From Bacillota bacterium (GTDB lineage Bacteria > Bacillota > Clostridia > Oscillospirales > Oscillospiraceae), in NCBI GenBank assembly GCA_028719885.1, contig JAQYLT010000030.1:18074-82073 (forward strand): DNA of 64,000 nucleotides, given 5' to 3'. The translations under genes and the position numbers were made by a program. Below the pieces are notes generated by a model. That model searched no databases. It was not told the DNA's origin and saw only the letters and a program-made list of their open reading frames with translations. Of this stretch, positions 49,244 to 59,324 are shown piece after piece (positions within the stretch are counted from its first letter, which is position 1; the number at the start of each line of letters is the position of its first letter).

Positions 49244-49400
49244 TGCTCTGTCCTTTTGCCTGAGAGATTCGGCGTCTTTGCCCCTTGCACCTTCGGCCCC
49301 CGGATTGCCCGGATGTCTCCAGAGTGCGATCCACATGCGGTCCTTGTAACCTGAGAGTTTCACTCCTTCGGTGGGGCATTTTCAGCTCCGTTTTCCGTAT
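49244..49400 (-). ncRNA. Glycine riboswitch, tandem aptamers
   Basis: Minus strand CACCGAAGGAGTGAAACTCTCAGGTTACAAGGACCGCAT...CTCTGGAGA then GCCGAAGGTGCAAGGGGCAAAG...AATCTCTCAGGCAAAAGGACAGAG. Confidence 0.92.
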
Positions 49401-49635
49401 GCTTCCTGTCGCACATTATTCAGTTATTTCACCCCTGCTGGGGCTGATGGGAGAATGATAGCACATCCAACCGTTTCTTGCAAGGGCCGGAGGAGAGATT
49501 TGGAGGAATGAACAGATTGTGAACAAAAGGAAACGGCTCTTTTGTCGAAAAGTGTCCACATTGGCATTACGTTTGTTTCTATATGGCGTACAAGCAAAAG
49601 CTGCCGCATTCTTTTTGAACACGGCAGCTCTGCGT

Positions 49636-50370
49636 TTACTGAATCATTTCCTCAGCCATGGCGAACAAAGCCTCCGGCTCCACGGTATTCCAATCCAAAA
49701 TGGAATAATTGATGTCATTTTCCGTCCAAAGCAAGAAAGTTGTAACCCGCTCCCGCACCTCGTCAGAGCCGTAGGAAACGTAATGGCCCGGCTGGCTGGC
49801 CCATTCCTTTTCTTCCTGGGAGAGCTGATAATCCTCCGGTACAAATTTATATTCGTCCCGATAGAAATTGAGCTCCACATCTCCCACTGTTTTCACGCTT
49901 GTGGGGGTTCTGTCGTCTCTCGGAAGTCCTTCCAGGTTCAAGGAAGCGCGAAGCGCCAGCATCTGGCCCTGTTCGTTTTTGTAGTAGGATATCAGCTCCT
50001 GCAGTGTCACCACCAGATCGTTGTTCTCGTCCATGGCATCAATTTCCTGAACCTCCGCGCTTTGAAATTGGAAGCCGTTGGCAAATGATTCCGGAATGGT
50101 TGCCTGGAATCCGGCCTGGGCGTAGGCCCGGTCCAAATCGCTGTATTTTTGATAAGTTTTGCTGCTGCCGGATTGATAGGAATGGATGTTCAGCAGCCCC
50201 GCAGCATAGGCTGTGATGGACATCAAGCAGATGAGTGCTGCTGCCAGGAAAATATAGAATGCTCTTTTTTTGTTTTTCATGGTTTGATTCTCCTTTTCCG
50301 GAGCGTCCACTTCCAACAGATATTCGCAATCAACGTCGTTGAAAGCCTGATTCAGGTCTGTTGCTTTCAT
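49636..50370 (-). CDS. Membrane-anchored anti-sigma-like protein (DUF4179-like)
   Basis: Cytosolic N-terminus, single TM KKRAFYIFLAAALICLMSITAYAAG, extracytoplasmic domain; directly downstream of a sigma factor. Confidence 0.65.
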   Translation of the reverse strand: MKATDLNQAFNDVDCEYLLEVDAPEKENQTMKNKKRAFYIFLAAALICLMSITAYAAGLLNIHSYQSGSSKTYQKYSDLDRAYAQAGFQATIPESFANGFQFQSAEVQEIDAMDENNDLVVTLQELISYYKNEQGQMLALRASLNLEGLPRDDRTPTSVKTVGDVELNFYRDEYKFVPEDYQLSQEEKEWASQPGHYVSYGSDEVRERVTTFLLWTENDINYSILDWNTVEPEALFAMAEEMIQ

Positions 50371-50372
50371 GT

Positions 50373-50927
50373 TCACATACCTCCCTTTTGAAGCGTGTGT
50401 TTCAGTTCTTTTCGCATTTTTCCCAGTCGGTATTTCACCTGCCGGATGGAACACCCGTATTTTTCTGCAAGCTGCGGGGCCGTCATGGCATAGTAATACC
50501 GGGACAAAAACAGCTTGCGGTCACTGGAATTCAGGGTACCAAGGAAACGGTTCAACAGCTGCCCCAGCTCCTTGGCCTCCAGAATCTGCTCCATATCCCT
50601 GCAGGTATCAGGAATGCATTCCTCCAATTCAGAAAGAAGAATATCCGCGTTTCCGCCCCGTTTCTCGGCGGTCAGGTATTCCACCCTTTTGAAGCAAAGA
50701 TTCCGGACAATTCGGGACAGGTAATATTTCAGCACGGATGGGCGCTTCGGCGGAATGGAATCCCAGGCCGCTAAGTAAACATCGTTTATGATTTCTTCCG
50801 CATCTTCGGAACTGGGGAGAATGTTGCAGGCGATGGTTCTCAGATAACTCCCGTATTTCTTTGATGTTTCCGAAATTGCTTCCTCTGACCGTGAAAAGAA
50901 CAGGGCAACAATTTGCGTATCTTCCAA
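50373..50927 (-). CDS. RNA polymerase sigma-70 family factor (ECF-like)
   Basis: TTG start behind AAAGGAG; SEDAEEIINDVYLAAWDSIPP (region 2) and LFLSRYYYAMTAPQLAEKYGCSIRQVKYRLGKMRKEL (region 4). Confidence 0.88.
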   Translation of the reverse strand: MEDTQIVALFFSRSEEAISETSKKYGSYLRTIACNILPSSEDAEEIINDVYLAAWDSIPPKRPSVLKYYLSRIVRNLCFKRVEYLTAEKRGGNADILLSELEECIPDTCRDMEQILEAKELGQLLNRFLGTLNSSDRKLFLSRYYYAMTAPQLAEKYGCSIRQVKYRLGKMRKELKHTLQKGGM

Positions 50928-50945
50928 GTGATTCACTCCTTTGTC

Positions 50946-50960
50946 TGTAAGGGCCTTACA
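50946..50960. promoter_or_regulatory. Palindrome upstream of sigma gene 1
   Basis: TGTAAGGGCCTTACA; resembles TGATAGGGCCCTACA upstream of sigma gene 2. Confidence 0.5.
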
Positions 50961-51007
50961 CCTACATAATACGGAAAGAGCTGCTGGTGGACAATTTTTA
51001 GAAACAG

Positions 51008-51285
51008 CAATTTGTAATTTGCCAGGATGTTTCGTAGGGAATGCATTCATGCATTCCGCTCGGTAACGTCTTTATCAGGGTATGTTGAATGGGTAATTGT
51101 TGAAAAAATTGAAACCCGTTTCCATCCAACAATCCTCGGATGTTTACCGACGTTTCGGAACGGATGAATCCGTTCCCTACGCAAAACACAACGATTTTTC
51201 GATTCAATAACCCCCGGTGGTTTGCGACCAGGGCGGAACGGATAAATCCGTTCCCTACGAACACATGCTGACAAATTCCAATTTG
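51008..51285. repeat. Modular TIR repeat, copy E
   Basis: CAATTTGTAATTTGCCAGGATGTTTCGTAGGG ... CCTACGAACACATGCTGACAAATTCCAATTTGC; three palindromic boxes. Confidence 0.88.
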
Positions 51286-51308
51286 CCGATTCGCTGCGGC
51301 AATGCAAA

Positions 51309-51333
51309 TGCCCCGGGCGAGAATTGCCCGGGG
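51309..51333 (-). terminator. Terminator of the amino-acid ABC operon
   Basis: GCCCCGGGC-GAGAATT-GCCCGGGGC. Confidence 0.7.
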
Positions 51334-51394
51334 CGTTTGGGGATTGATTCCGTTACTGTCTTACAGATACCACTCCAGGCAACAGCCTTGTGAA

Positions 51395-52183
51395 TTACTT
51401 GGAGATGTCCTCACCAAAATATTTCATGGAGAGCTCCGAAATGACACCCTGCTCATGAAGCTCGGCGATGGCCTGGTTGATGGCCTCCAGCAAAGAGGCG
51501 GTTTCGGCGCCTTTCCGCATGGGGATGGCCACGTTGGAAGCATCCTCGGTGGTGGCAACGACTTTCAGGTTGGCATCGGGGTGCTGGGCCATATAGTCGG
51601 TGTAGGAGACGATGGCATTCAGGGTGGCATCCACCCGGCCCTGGAGCACCATGGTCAGGGTCTCGTCCAGGGTGTCCACACCGTAGCAGGTGGCGCCGTA
51701 GTCCTCCGCCAGGTTCATGTAGGTGGAAGCGATGGAATTGGCAGTCTTCTTGCCGTTCAGGTCCTCAAAGGTCTTGATGGTCTCATTATCCCCCCGGACG
51801 ATCAGAGCGGTGCGGATGTAGGCATAGGGCTCGGCGAAGTCGTACTTCTCGGTACGCTCGGGGGTGACCTCCACGCCGTTGACCACGATGTCATACCGTC
51901 CGGCATCCATCCCAGCAAAGAGGCCGTCCCACTCGCCGGGGATGATCTGGGCCTCCACGCCCAGCTTTTCGGCAATGGCCCGGGCGACCTCCACATCGAA
52001 GCCCATGAGCTCATCGTTCTCGTCCACAAAGGACCAGGGTGCCCAGTCGCCCTCCAGGCCCACAATGATGGTGCCCCGCTGCTGAATGGTTGTGAGCAGG
52101 TCCTCTCCCTCAGCAAAAGCCATCGTGGACAGCAGCGCCGTCAGCATCATCACGGCAAGCAGTGCGGCAAAGAATTTTTTCAT
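51395..52183 (-). CDS. Amino-acid ABC transporter substrate-binding protein
   Basis: Signal peptide; RGTIIVGLEGDWAPWSFVDENDELMGFDVEVARAIAEKLG. Confidence 0.92.
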   Translation of the reverse strand: MKKFFAALLAVMMLTALLSTMAFAEGEDLLTTIQQRGTIIVGLEGDWAPWSFVDENDELMGFDVEVARAIAEKLGVEAQIIPGEWDGLFAGMDAGRYDIVVNGVEVTPERTEKYDFAEPYAYIRTALIVRGDNETIKTFEDLNGKKTANSIASTYMNLAEDYGATCYGVDTLDETLTMVLQGRVDATLNAIVSYTDYMAQHPDANLKVVATTEDASNVAIPMRKGAETASLLEAINQAIAELHEQGVISELSMKYFGEDISK

Positions 52184-52187
52184 TTTC

Positions 52188-52934
52188 TTACTTCCTTTCT
52201 TCTTGGGAAATCAAACTCAGGAATGCACGGGTTCGTGCCTCCCTGGGGTTTTCAAAAACTGCCGCAGAGGGGCCGGCCTCCACGATGGAACCGTTCTCCA
52301 TGAAAATGACCTTTGTGGATACGTTCCTTGCAAAGTTCATTTCATGGGTGACCACCAGCATGGTCATCCCCTCCTCCGCCAGCGCCCGCATGACGGAAAG
52401 CACCTCAACCGTGAGCTCCGGGTCCAACGCGGAGGTGGGCTCGTCAAAATAGATGATCTCCGGCTCCGTGGCCAAGGCCCGGGCAATGGCCACCCGCTGC
52501 TGCTGCCCGCCGGAGAGGGCATTGGGGTAGCTGTCCGCCTTGTCCGCCAGGCCCACCTTGGCGAGGGCGGCCCGGGCGATTTCCTCCGCCTGCTTTTTCG
52601 GCATTTTCCTTGCCACCGTCAGGCCCAGCATCACATTTTTCAGGGCTGTTTTGTTTCGGAAGAGGTTGTAGTTCTGGAAGACAAAGGCGGTTTTCCGCCG
52701 GATTTTCTCGATATCCCTTTTGGATATCCTCGCCAGGTCGAAGCGCTCTCCGTCGAACTCCATTTCCCCGGAGTCGGCGGTTTCCAGAAAATTCATGCAC
52801 CGGAGCAATGTGGTTTTTCCCCCGCCGCTCTGGCCGATGATGGCGATCACATCTCCCTTGTTGACAGTGAGGTCCACGTTATTCAGCACCGGAAGACCGT
52901 CGAAGGATTTGCAGAGCTCATGAATGGTCAGCAT
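52188..52934 (-). CDS. Polar amino-acid ABC transporter ATP-binding protein
   Basis: GQSGGGKTTLLRCMNFLE, LSGGQQQRVAIARALATEPEIIYFDEPTSALDPEL. Confidence 0.95.
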   Translation of the reverse strand: MLTIHELCKSFDGLPVLNNVDLTVNKGDVIAIIGQSGGGKTTLLRCMNFLETADSGEMEFDGERFDLARISKRDIEKIRRKTAFVFQNYNLFRNKTALKNVMLGLTVARKMPKKQAEEIARAALAKVGLADKADSYPNALSGGQQQRVAIARALATEPEIIYFDEPTSALDPELTVEVLSVMRALAEEGMTMLVVTHEMNFARNVSTKVIFMENGSIVEAGPSAAVFENPREARTRAFLSLISQEERK

Positions 52935-52946
52935 ACCCGCCCCTCC

Positions 52947-53648
52947 TTAAAAGCCATAGGTGGCCAGTTTCTTTTCGCAGACCGCCTGCAGCCTGGTCAA
53001 AACCGTGCAGAAGAGCAGGTAGATCAGCGCCACCTCGATGTACAGCGCCAGGTGCTCATAATACCGGGATGCGATCCGCTGGGTGACCATGAACATCTCC
53101 ATTACCGTGATGTTGGCGGCGAGAGAGGTATCTTTCAGCATGGAGATCAGGGAATTGGACAGGGGCGGGAAGGCGGTGCGGAAGGCCTGGGGCAGGACCA
53201 CATGGAACATGGTTTGCAGCCAGCTCATGCCCACGCAGACACCGGCCTCCATCTGTCCCCTGGGAATGGACTCAATGGCCGCCCGCATGGTTTCGGCGCA
53301 GTAGGCCCCCTCGTTGATGGAGAACACCAGCACCGCCGTGGGGAATGGCTCCAGCACAATGCCCAGATTGGGCAGGCCATAGAACACCACGTACAACTGC
53401 ACCAGCAGCGGGGTACCCCGGACCACCCAGATGTAAAATCGGATCAGCTGCCGCAGCACCGGGATTTTCGCCACCTGGATCATGGCGGCGATTACCGCGA
53501 TGACCAGGGCAATGGAAAAGGAGATGGCTGTCAGGGGGATGGTCATTTTCAGTCCCGGCAGCAGCATCTTGGGGAAGGACTCAATGAGAATGCTCACCAG
53601 CCGCTGAGAGAAAAATGCCGAAATTGCACCACTCACGCCCTCGATCAT
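52947..53648 (-). CDS. Amino-acid ABC transporter permease (His/Glu/Gln type)
   Basis: YIWVVRGTPLLVQLYVVFYGLP, EGAYCAETMRAAIESIPRGQMEAG. Confidence 0.94.
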   Translation of the reverse strand: MIEGVSGAISAFFSQRLVSILIESFPKMLLPGLKMTIPLTAISFSIALVIAVIAAMIQVAKIPVLRQLIRFYIWVVRGTPLLVQLYVVFYGLPNLGIVLEPFPTAVLVFSINEGAYCAETMRAAIESIPRGQMEAGVCVGMSWLQTMFHVVLPQAFRTAFPPLSNSLISMLKDTSLAANITVMEMFMVTQRIASRYYEHLALYIEVALIYLLFCTVLTRLQAVCEKKLATYGF

Positions 53649-53762
53649 ATCCGCGCCTCCTTTTCTGCTTCACACTTTCTGCACAAACAGAGCTATTATA
53701 GCCGAAAATGGGTGGATAATCAAGAGCCTAAATTGATAGTTGCTCTGGACGAAATTGATATC

Positions 53763-54767
53763 TTACTCCGCCCGGAACACAATGGTGCCGATATAAACCT
53801 TGTCCCAGTCGTAGTAGTGGACGGTAAGTTTATCGGTGACATCGCCCTTGGCCATGGTCCAGGCGGTGTGGTACTGCCCGTCCTCGCCCAAGACCGCGGC
53901 TCCTTGATAGTAGGTGATCTCGTCGCTGTCCAGCTTCATGATGTTGTAGGATGCTTCCAGATCCGTGACAGTCTCCTGGAATTTCACGGTCATGCCCATG
54001 GGGGATTCCGATATGGTCACGGATTCCACATGGATGCCGGGGATCGCATCGGGGTTATCCGCCTTGAACACCCGCTCTTCGGTAGAGGGAGCCTTGCTGA
54101 TGGGGAAGGTAAGATAGATACGCTGAATATCTTCCACATTGCGAGCATCTTCATCCCTTGCATACACCTGACAGGTTGCTTCGGGGGCATCGATGGAATA
54201 GTCCCCCTCCACCAGAATGGTCATTTCTCCCTCGGACTGGCTCCGGAAGTCCAGGCTCTCAACGGCAATGCCCAGGGCCTCCCGGTCGCCCACGTCAGCG
54301 CCTACGAACAGCAGCTGTTTTCCCTGCTTCGCGGCGTATTCTCCCAACGTCTCGCTGCCGGAAAGGCCGATTTCCCCAACGGAATCCTCCGGGCTGCAAT
54401 AGGTGGGAGCAACAATATACTTGTCCCCGCCGGAGACACCCACGGTTACCATAAAATGCGTGCCGTCAAAGAGCGTCTCCACCAACTGACAGCTCCAATC
54501 CTGGGCCTGCTCGGTAACCTCCTGCTGCTGAACGTAAGGCTCCGCCTCCTGGGGCAGCGGATGGAGGGTATCCTTCTTCATATCCGCGATGCCCAGATAG
54601 GAAATCGCGGCATACACCGTCACCGACAGCAGCCCGATGGCCAGAGCCGCCAAATAGGTCAAAAAGAGCCGCTTTGTGTTTCTTTTCACTTTTTTCATTT
54701 CAAATGCCTCCTCAATGTAGCTTCCGTCGATATTTCCGAACTGCTCCAAAAGCTCAAAGGTGTTCAC
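53763..54767 (-). CDS. DUF4179-type anti-sigma/membrane protein
   Basis: TM segment RLFLTYLAALAIGLLSVTVYAAISYLGIADM; coupled to a sigma factor gene by 4-nt overlap. Confidence 0.7.
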   Translation of the reverse strand: MNTFELLEQFGNIDGSYIEEAFEMKKVKRNTKRLFLTYLAALAIGLLSVTVYAAISYLGIADMKKDTLHPLPQEAEPYVQQQEVTEQAQDWSCQLVETLFDGTHFMVTVGVSGGDKYIVAPTYCSPEDSVGEIGLSGSETLGEYAAKQGKQLLFVGADVGDREALGIAVESLDFRSQSEGEMTILVEGDYSIDAPEATCQVYARDEDARNVEDIQRIYLTFPISKAPSTEERVFKADNPDAIPGIHVESVTISESPMGMTVKFQETVTDLEASYNIMKLDSDEITYYQGAAVLGEDGQYHTAWTMAKGDVTDKLTVHYYDWDKVYIGTIVFRAE

Positions 54768-55330
54768 AGCAATTCCCCCTCAGAAAGAAATGTACGCAGC
54801 TTGCTCCGGGTGCGGAAAAGCCGGGTTTTGATACTTCCCTCCGACAGACCGGTTCCCTGGGAAATCTCACGGATGGAACGAAGATACCAATATCGGCTGA
54901 CAAAAATCATTCGCTCCTGCTCCGGCAAGGTAGTCAGGAATCGATTCAGCCCATCCCGGAATTCTTTCCGGCGGAGTGCATCCTCCGGGGTGTCCTTTCC
55001 CGGGATGCACTCCTCCAGCTCCTCCAGGGCCAGCTGCACCTCTCCCCCGCCCCGCTTCCCGGCAGAGCGCCTGCGCCACCGGTCCAGAGCAATGTGGCGG
55101 GTGATTTTCCCCAGAAAGGGAGCCAGGCGGATAGGACGGTTGGGCGGAATGGATTTCCACGCGGTAAGATAAGTATCGCTGACGCACTCCTCCCCGTCTT
55201 CCGGGCTGGATAGAATGTGGCTGGCGATCTGAAAGCAATAGGGGCCGTACTTCTGATCCGTCTCCACGATTGCCTGTTCCGAACGCCGGAAATAGAGCGC
55301 AATGATTTGGCTGTCTTCCAAAATCAGCAC
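54764..55330 (-). CDS. RNA polymerase sigma-70 family factor (ECF-like)
   Basis: PEDGEECVSDTYLTAWKSIPPNRP, IFVSRYWYLRSIREISQGTGLSEGSIKTRLFRTRSKL. Confidence 0.92.
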   Translation of the reverse strand: MLILEDSQIIALYFRRSEQAIVETDQKYGPYCFQIASHILSSPEDGEECVSDTYLTAWKSIPPNRPIRLAPFLGKITRHIALDRWRRRSAGKRGGGEVQLALEELEECIPGKDTPEDALRRKEFRDGLNRFLTTLPEQERMIFVSRYWYLRSIREISQGTGLSEGSIKTRLFRTRSKLRTFLSEGELL

Positions 55331-55347
55331 CTCCTGTTGTTTTTCTT

Positions 55348-55396
55348 TGATAGGGCCCTACACCCATCAAGGCGCAAAACCATGAAAAAGGTTACA
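55348..55396 (-). promoter_or_regulatory. Candidate ECF-type promoter plus palindrome upstream of sigma gene 2
   Basis: Minus strand TGTAACC ... CGCCTT about 15 nt apart, then TGTAGGGCCCTATCA. Confidence 0.45.
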
Positions 55397-55432
55397 GTGA
55401 AAAAGATTTTTTCCAAAGCGGCACATGTAGCA

Positions 55433-55647
55433 TGAATTGGAGTTCGCCCAACGGGATATATTCCGACGTGTGCGTAGGGAACGCATTCATGCGTTCCGAA
55501 ACGTGGGTGAACATCCGAGGTTTGTTGGACGGTCACGGGTTCCTGTTTTTTCAACATTTTCCATTCAACATACCCCCGTAAAACCGTTACCGAGGCGGAA
55601 TGCATAAATGCATTCCCTACAAAACATCCTGTCAAACACCAATTTGC
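55433..55647. repeat. Modular TIR repeat, copy F
   Basis: GCGTAGGGAACGCATTCATGCGTTCCG ... CGGAATGCATAAATGCATTCCCTACAAAACATCCTGTCAAACACCAATTTGC; internal module is the inverse of the one in copy E. Confidence 0.85.
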
Positions 55648-55762
55648 AGGCCATCTGGCAGGGCATTCGATTATTTCAATAAAATTTTCCATTCCCTCTT
55701 GTAAATTTCGCCGAATTGGCGTATACTATCTTATATTTTTTACCAGAAGAGAGGTATTTCCT

Positions 55763-57154
<1,392 letters not shown>

Positions 57155-57163
57155 ATGCCATTT

Positions 57164-57199
57164 CAAAAAGCCTGCTGAGATCAAACTCGGCAGGCTTTT
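57164..57199 (+). terminator. Terminator of asnS
   Basis: AAAAAGCCTGCTGAGATCAAACTCGGCAGGCTTTT. Confidence 0.85.
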
Positions 57200-57233
57200 C
57201 TGTTTGGATGGGCGGGGGTTATAATCCAGCCAG

Positions 57234-57459
57234 GCAAATTGGAATTTGCAGAGCAGATTTTTGCTCAGGCAACTGTAGGGGAGGCTATTAGCCTCCCGCC
57301 AGGTATCGATTACTGAGGGTTCGGTTGAATGGAAAAAGAGTTGGACATTTCCACGAATTCGCCCAGCATTATTGCTTTTGGGGGCTTGTACTGCGCGGGA
57401 GGCTATTAGCCTCCCCTACAGTGGCTGGGTGGTAATTCGGCCCTGCAAATTCTAATTTC
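57234..57459. repeat. Modular TIR repeat, copy G (GGCTATTAGCC box variant)
   Basis: CAAATTGGAATTTGCAG ... CTGCAAATTCTAATTTC; GTAGGGGAGGCTATTAGCCTCCCG facing CGGGAGGCTATTAGCCTCCCCTAC. Confidence 0.85.
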
Positions 57460-57476
57460 TCCGTTTTGATATCCTT

Positions 57477-59312
57477 TCACTCTGTCGGTGGGGATGGAAC
57501 CTGTTGGAGGGAGACGCCGTAAGCGCTATCCGTTTTTTCCACCCGGTAGAGGCCATGCTCCTGGGCAGGGTCATCTGACAGCTCGTCAAAAACCGGGAGC
57601 AGGGCATCCTCCACGGTCAGAAGGTACACATAGTCGCACCCATCCGCCAGCTCCTGCGCCCAGACTTCCGTGGGATTTTCCAATCCCGGAATCACCACCT
57701 GGGTCTCGGCCAGACCATTGCGGATGCCTAAATTGGAAGAAATCAAATCAAAGAAAATCCGATGGTGGTAAAAGCTGTTTTCCCAGCCGTCCCCGGCCAT
57801 CACCAAGTAAATCCACCCTGTCTGCCCGGGTTCCAGGTCGTTTTCCACGGCGGAGCGGATTTGGGCTGCATCCCGATCTGCCGCCGGGAGCTCCGGGTAC
57901 ACCGTGAATACCGCACGCCACAGCGCCGTCAGTCCCACGCCCACCAGCAGGCAGCCGGAGAGCACCGCCGCCGAAACACCTTTTTTCCAGCCCAGGGACC
58001 AGGCAATCAGCCTCCCCTCCACAATTTCGGGCAGCGCCGTCAAAAGAATGCAGGTGAACAGCTCCAGCAGCGCCGTTTCCATATACCGGGCGTAGGATTC
58101 CAGGGTCTCGCCGTAAATCAGCGCATAGCCATAGATGAACGCCACGGTGGAAAGCAGGATCCCCACCGCCACGGCGGCCGCCTCCGCCCTGCTCTGCTCC
58201 CGCTGAAGTCGGAAAGCAAGATAATACAGCAGCCAGAGCACCATGGACACAAAGACAAAGGACAGAAAGAACCCCAGCGGCAGTTTGTAAATCAGCACAT
58301 TGGCGGAAGCCAGCGCCCGCAGGACATTTGAGATGGCCTGCGCGCTCAGGGTATGCATTTTCAGCGGCACCAGCACATGAACCTCGTAAAGGCGCAGCAG
58401 CAGCTTCCAGCTCAGTGTACTGATTGCCAGGACGGCAGCCGGAAAGAGGAAACGCTTCCAGCTTTTTCTCTCCAGCAGCAGCGCCGTCAGCAGTGCGGCG
58501 GCGGCAAACAGCAAGCCCGTATCCTTGAGCAAACAGAGCATCCCCAGGCTCAGGCTGAAGGCCAGAAGATGGAACCAACTCCTCGCTGGATGGTGCCCCG
58601 CCAGGTAAAAGGCGTAGCCCGCGGCGATGCCCAGCAGAGGGTCCACAAAGAGGGTCATGCCAAACATGGCCGTATCCTCTAGATGGGTGGTAAAGACAAA
58701 GGGCGTCATCAGCACCACCAAGCCGGCGGGAGCCAAAAGCCGCCAATGCTTCCACTGCCAACGGGAGAACGCCGGAATGAAAAAGGACAGCGCCATGCAG
58801 GCATAGCCGACAAAGAGTCCGCCCTCCGCGAATTCCCTGGAAAAGGCGGTAAAGTAATAGCCGATCAGCGGCAGTCCCGGGGGATAGGACTGCATGATGG
58901 AAAAAATCGGGCTGTCCTCCCCCAGCTGTATTTTTCCTGTTTCGTGGATGGCCTTGGGCACCGCGCCCCAGAGCCGAAGCTCATCATGACGGGAGACCAC
59001 ATTCCCGGAAAAGAACACCAAAAAAATCAGGCAAAAGCACAGATAAGCCGCCGTTCCCGGGGTGAAAAAGCCACGCAGGTAGCTTCGTAAGGAGCCACTT
59101 TTTTTCCATCCCGCCAGAAACAGCAGGACCATCCCGGCGCAGAGCAGAATCAGCCCCAGGCGAACGGCTCCCAGGCAGTAGAACCCATACAGCAGGCAGC
59201 CCACGGCGCAGCAGCAAACCGGCCAGCAGTCCTCCGACCGCCGTCCAAAGACTGCCGAAGCGCCGGCCACCGCCAAAGTCAGGAAAAGCAGCGCAATGAT
59301 GGAAGTAACCAT
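57477..59312 (-). CDS. Polytopic membrane protein, glycosyltransferase/PMT-like topology
   Basis: 611 aa with many hydrophobic segments and an FFSGNVVSRHDELRLWGAVPKAI loop; family not identified. Confidence 0.7.
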   Translation of the reverse strand: MVTSIIALLFLTLAVAGASAVFGRRSEDCWPVCCCAVGCLLYGFYCLGAVRLGLILLCAGMVLLFLAGWKKSGSLRSYLRGFFTPGTAAYLCFCLIFLVFFSGNVVSRHDELRLWGAVPKAIHETGKIQLGEDSPIFSIMQSYPPGLPLIGYYFTAFSREFAEGGLFVGYACMALSFFIPAFSRWQWKHWRLLAPAGLVVLMTPFVFTTHLEDTAMFGMTLFVDPLLGIAAGYAFYLAGHHPARSWFHLLAFSLSLGMLCLLKDTGLLFAAAALLTALLLERKSWKRFLFPAAVLAISTLSWKLLLRLYEVHVLVPLKMHTLSAQAISNVLRALASANVLIYKLPLGFFLSFVFVSMVLWLLYYLAFRLQREQSRAEAAAVAVGILLSTVAFIYGYALIYGETLESYARYMETALLELFTCILLTALPEIVEGRLIAWSLGWKKGVSAAVLSGCLLVGVGLTALWRAVFTVYPELPAADRDAAQIRSAVENDLEPGQTGWIYLVMAGDGWENSFYHHRIFFDLISSNLGIRNGLAETQVVIPGLENPTEVWAQELADGCDYVYLLTVEDALLPVFDELSDDPAQEHGLYRVEKTDSAYGVSLQQVPSPPTE

Positions 59313-59324
59313 AGCATCTCCTTG

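Noticed and set aside
47929-49263. 444-aa plus-strand ORF opposite the AGCS symporter and riboswitch
   Set aside because: Shadow ORF; His/Ala/Gly-rich.
50998-51307. Overlapping small ORFs (FVGNGFIRSA..., VRRERIYPFR...)
   Set aside because: Translations of repeat copy E; the repeated GNGFIRSE/RRERIYPFR peptides come from the CGTAGGGAACGGATTTATCCGTTCCG box, not from a gene.
52086-55172. 1028-aa plus-strand ORF across the ABC operon and sigma/anti-sigma pair
   Set aside because: Shadow ORF; opposite strand encodes five recognisable proteins.
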